From contig NC_088649.1 in assembly GCF_964019385.1 (NCBI RefSeq), positions 19,677,052 to 19,741,051 on the forward strand: a stretch of 64,000 bases of DNA, in the 5' to 3' direction. Positions 63,183 to 64,000 of this stretch are shown piece after piece (the first letter of the stretch is position 1; each line of letters starts with the position of its first letter). The DNA comes from Sycon ciliatum. Lineage: Eukaryota > Porifera > Calcarea > Leucosolenida > Sycettidae. The position numbers were made by a program, and so were the translations under genes. The notes under the pieces were generated by a model. The model did not search any database and was not told where the DNA came from. It saw only the letters and a list, made by a program, of their open reading frames with translations.

Positions 63183-63827
63183 GGAGGCAAACACACAGAC
63201 AGACATACCTATCCAAATAAGATCATACCGTTCTCACACCACTATTTACCCTGTAAAACACATTTACATAAATCAAATTTTGGTACCCAATTTTCTCTCT
63301 TTTTCAGCCATTGCCGGACCTTGTAACCAGGCTGTGGCTTCAGTTGTTGCTTCTACACCCCCAAAAGTATATATTTTCTGAATCCGTGGACCTTTGGCTA
63401 GGTGCTAAAACTCAATGTGGCCTGTTCTCAGGTAGTATAGGCTGTAAAGAGCATCTCCAACATGTGTCGTTCTTTTGCGCATTTGGACTATGGTTTTGTG
63501 TTTTCGATATTGGAAACCTTTTCTGAGGTTTTCTTTGTATATTGTTGTTTTAGCACCTGAAGTTGGATGTAAAGAATGTACTCCATGTGAAAAATGTCGT
63601 GATAAAAACATTGGTATTTCTGAGTGCTGGTTACGAGTTCTATATACGGCAATTTTCGTAAATTCACATCCACACCGACAGTGCTTGTGAAGAGGTCCAT
63701 TTTTCCTGGTGAAGATCAGACTATGGGATCTCAGGAATTAGTGTTGAAAATTTGAACCAATTATATGCATTGTAAACAAAGTTACGCTGTTTTCCGGGCG
63801 GGGTGCCGTAAAGCTCAGAGGGCCACC
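62908..63827. mobile_element. 920-bp TTAA-targeting MITE
   Basis: Flanked by TTAA (62904-62907 and 63828-63831). TIRs GGTGGCCCTCTGAGCTTT are perfect at both ends. Copy A (55205-55222) has the empty site with a single TTAA, proving the insertion. Interior contains a (CA)n tract at 63140-63178 and no transposase. Kolobok or piggyBac group by target site. Confidence 0.92.
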
Positions 63828-63831
63828 TTAA

Positions 63832-64000
63832 ATGTACGAGGAACACAGTAACTTCAGCCAGTATTTCTGATTGTCAAACGGACTTCAAAAAGACATTTCT
63901 AATCAGCGACAAAAGCGAAAGGGATGAAGCAACGTCTAGTACACGGCATGAAATGGAACACGTGGAGGACTCGTCTTCTACGTTCAGCGCGGATGAGGAA
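63832..64000 (+). pseudogene. Zinc-finger gene copy C, part 2 (runs off window)
   Basis: Continues the frame after the insertion as CTRNTVTSASISDCQTDF and then MEHVEDSSSTFSADEE, still acidic and Ser-rich, open to the window end. Zinc fingers would be expected further downstream by comparison with copy A. Confidence 0.55.

Overview
This window is nuclear DNA from a multicellular eukaryote, most probably an invertebrate animal. I see GT-AG exons of an immunoglobulin-like gene, C2H2 zinc fingers, KH and Vasa-type helicase sequence, tRNA-derived SINEs, several LINE lineages, a tyrosine-recombinase retrotransposon and many TIR elements, and no bacterial operon structure. The mixture resembles compact, transposon-rich genomes of early-branching animals such as sponges, but I cannot fix the species from sequence alone.

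Layout. 0.9-4.8 kb: minus-strand exons of a candidate secreted or membrane Ig-like protein (signal-peptide-like exon, then two Ig-like exons, all joined by phase-1 introns), with pogo-like MITEs and CA repeats in the introns. 5-14.7 kb: gene-poor, with MITEs, LINE tails, an LTR-like repeat family, a perfect 164-bp hairpin, a tRNA SINE and the first two units of a ~600-bp foldback repeat. 14.7-24 kb: a nested transposon stack in which a LINE reverse transcriptase is split by an Ngaro-type retrotransposon (gag, RT-RNase H, tyrosine recombinase, split direct repeats), itself split by a 3.1-kb TIR element and by a LINE 3' fragment. 24-28.3 kb: further arrayed foldback units and a 67-bp tandem repeat, then a LINE 3' end. 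28.3-31 kb: MITE-like repeats. 31-35.4 kb: an apparently intact two-ORF LINE on the minus strand. 37.2-38.7 kb: a broken gene coding for a Gly-rich N-terminus, three KH domains and the start of a Vasa-like DEAD-box helicase. 39-44.9 kb: a Kolobok-like element with very long TIRs, MITEs and two tail-to-tail LINE ends. 45.2-47.5 kb: two convergent fragments of a retroelement C-terminal domain, plus MITEs. 47.7-48.9 kb: an intact pseudokinase ORF. 49-50.5 kb: a LINE C-terminus split by a hAT MITE, then more foldback repeats. 51.0-51.7 kb: an unrecognised 225-residue ORF. 54.4-64 kb: a cluster of duplicated C2H2 zinc-finger genes in various states of decay, with inserted LINE, SINE, LTR and TTAA elements, and a second truncated KH gene copy.

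The host genes probably do not form a pathway. The window is mainly a record of transposition and segmental duplication, and several insertions can be dated relative to each other from target-site duplications and empty paralogous sites. Three reading-frame breaks in otherwise conserved coding sequence fall in or next to homopolymer runs, so assembly or sequencing error has to be excluded before those genes are called dead.
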